Assembly: GCA_964582705.1 (NCBI GenBank)
Contig: CAZOTE010000014.1
Coordinates: forward strand, 1-41,958
DNA: 41,958 bases
Direction of reading: 5' to 3'
From: Alkalibacter sp964582705
GTDB lineage: Bacteria > Bacillota > Clostridia > Eubacteriales > Alkalibacteraceae
Positions within the stretch are counted from its first letter, which is position 1. Each line of letters begins with the position of its first letter. Shown here one piece after another: positions 40,812-41,958 of the stretch. A program made the position numbers and the translations under genes. The notes under the pieces were generated by a model. The model saw only the letters and a program-made list of their open reading frames with translations, did not search any database and had not been told where the DNA came from.

Positions 40812-41958
40812 TTACTTTCCGTATTCTGACAGCTCGTATACATCTGTCTTGTTTTCTGAAATCTTTTCGTGGAGTATATCTATCATCGCTCCAGCCTTGT
40901 CCAGATTTGTCATAAGCTCCACCGAGGATTCTATGGCTGTCCTTCTTATTGCAAAGCCGTCTCTTTTAGAGTCGTTGCCTTTTGTAGGAGTATTGAACAC
41001 CATATCGATGCCCTGCTCTCTTATTACGTCTATTATCGTAGGATAGCCTTCCTCGATCTTATTGATTCTCGAAGCCTTGATTCCCATTTCGTCCAGTCTC
41101 TTTGCCGTGTTTTCAGTGGCATAGAATTCATATCCCATTTCCGCCATCTTTTTCGCAAGAGGCATGAACTCTTCCTTGTCTTTGGGTCTTACTGTTGCGA
41201 CGACCTTTCTCTTCCTTGAAGACATGTCAACTCCCGCCGCAATGAGGCCTTTGTACAGAGCCTCTTTAAAGTTTTCGCCAACACCCAGAACCTCTCCGGT
41301 GGATCTCATCTCAGGACCCAAGCTGGCCTCTACTTTCGGCAGCTTCTCCGTTGAAAATACCGGAACCTTGACGCATGTAAGCTTAGCTTCAGGATAAACA
41401 TCCCTTCCGTATTCCATATCCTTTAGCTTTTCGCCCATCATAACCTTGGTTGCTATATCGATGACAGGAACTCCCGTTACCTTGCTGATATAAGGAACTG
41501 TACGGCTTGATCTTGGGTTTACCTCTATTATGTAAAGCTCTCCGCTGTTTTCAATAAACTGTATGTTGACCATCCCTTTTACCCTTAATGCTACAGCCAT
41601 CTTTTTAGTGTAGTCCAAAATCTTTTCCTTTATGGAATCGCTTATGTTTACAGGTGGATATATGCTGATGCTGTCTCCGGAGTGTATTCCAGCTCGCTCA
41701 AGGTGCTCCATTATGCCCGGGATAAGGATGTCCTCTCCGTCGCATATGGCATCTACCTCTATTTCCATCCCCTCGATGTACTTATCTATCAAAACAGGGT
41801 TTTTCCCGTCCTTTTCGAATGCGTCCTTGAGGTAAAATTCAAGCTCGCTGTCATCGTAGCATATCTCCATGCCCTGTCCCCCGAGAACATATGAAGGCCT
41901 TACCAAAACCGGGTATCCTAGCTGGCTTGACCACTTCATGCCCTCTTCCATGTTCCAG
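40812..41958 (-). CDS. carB: Carbamoyl-phosphate synthase large subunit, C-terminal part
   Basis: Only the 3' part lies in the window; the gene continues beyond 41958. Visible are the second ATP-grasp domain (YPVLVRPSYVLGGQGMEI, FIENSGELYIIEVNPRSSRTVPYISKVTG in segments) and the C-terminal MGS-like allosteric domain (VVATVRPKDKEEF, GYEFYATENTAKRLDEMGI, FNTPTKGNDSKRDGFAIRR). CarB makes carbamoyl phosphate for pyrimidines and arginine. It is followed by a terminator, so it is unlikely to be co-transcribed with the RuBisCO-like gene. Confidence 0.95.
   Translation of the reverse strand, partial: WNMEEGMKWSSQLGYPVLVRPSYVLGGQGMEICYDDSELEFYLKDAFEKDGKNPVLIDKYIEGMEIEVDAICDGEDILIPGIMEHLERAGIHSGDSISIYPPVNISDSIKEKILDYTKKMAVALRVKGMVNIQFIENSGELYIIEVNPRSSRTVPYISKVTGVPVIDIATKVMMGEKLKDMEYGRDVYPEAKLTCVKVPVFSTEKLPKVEASLGPEMRSTGEVLGVGENFKEALYKGLIAAGVDMSSRKRKVVATVRPKDKEEFMPLAKKMAEMGYEFYATENTAKRLDEMGIKASRINKIEEGYPTIIDVIREQGIDMVFNTPTKGNDSKRDGFAIRRTAIESSVELMTNLDKAGAMIDILHEKISENKTDVYELSEYGK

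Noticed and set aside
1..41958. CRISPR arrays, insertion sequences, integrase or prophage genes, tRNA or rRNA
   Set aside because: No regularly spaced repeats, transposase motifs, attachment sites or structural RNA signatures were seen on reading through. The only repeats noted are operator-sized.

Overview
The window looks like the chromosome of an anaerobic, low-to-moderate GC Firmicute of the class Clostridia. The reasons are the strong AGGAGG-type ribosome binding sites, clostridial family members throughout, a tungsten aldehyde:ferredoxin oxidoreductase, a cofactor-rich formate dehydrogenase, and sigma-54 control by an AcoR-type activator. From memory, the tupABC-moeA-moeA-moaA-moaC order resembles the tungstate locus described in amino-acid-fermenting Clostridia such as Eubacterium (Peptoclostridium) acidaminophilum. 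That placement is inference. I saw no rRNA, tRNA, CRISPR array, insertion sequence or prophage.

Positions 1-13604 are a tungsten island. On the minus strand, reading right to left, it has a promoter and a probable Moco/Tuco-type riboswitch. These are followed by tupA, tupB and tupC (tungstate uptake), moeA, a moeA fused to a periplasmic-binding-protein-like domain, moaA, moaC, a MOSC protein and a sigma-54 activator. Next comes a textbook -24/-12 promoter driving the aldehyde oxidoreductase gene (aor), then moaD and a moeB-like gene. moaB/mog is divergent on the right, with a small unidentified protein ending in Gly-Gly between it and tupA. Together these genes take up tungstate, build pyranopterin, insert the metal and supply it to AOR, whose transcription seems to respond to a signal through two tandem enhancer sites. 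moaE is not in the window. The extreme left edge holds the tail of a hemolysin III family gene.

Positions 13605-26105 hold an LtaS-like membrane phosphotransferase, msrB, a response-regulator diguanylate cyclase, the NAD de novo operon nadABC behind a perfect 26-bp operator, and a three-gene signalling operon. That operon encodes a large hybrid histidine kinase, an HD-GYP response regulator and an OmpR-type regulator whose 3' end is frameshifted in this sequence.

Positions 26094-28491 hold a LUD-domain protein, a small tautomerase-like protein, rlmH, yjdM and a 375-bp gap without an intact gene. Positions 28492-32575 are a formate dehydrogenase operon (fdhA with a Cys ligand, mobA, fdhD), a second consumer of the pyranopterin cofactor.

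Positions 32687-36467 hold a GNAT acetyltransferase and a sulfur amino acid cluster (cysK, a transsulfuration enzyme, ridA and a CymR-like Rrf2 regulator) that shares an AT-rich promoter-proximal element. Positions 36468-40760 hold a RuBisCO-like protein followed by a zinc alcohol dehydrogenase and two tandem Cof-type HAD phosphatases, a possible uncharacterised carbohydrate pathway. The right edge is the 3' part of carB.
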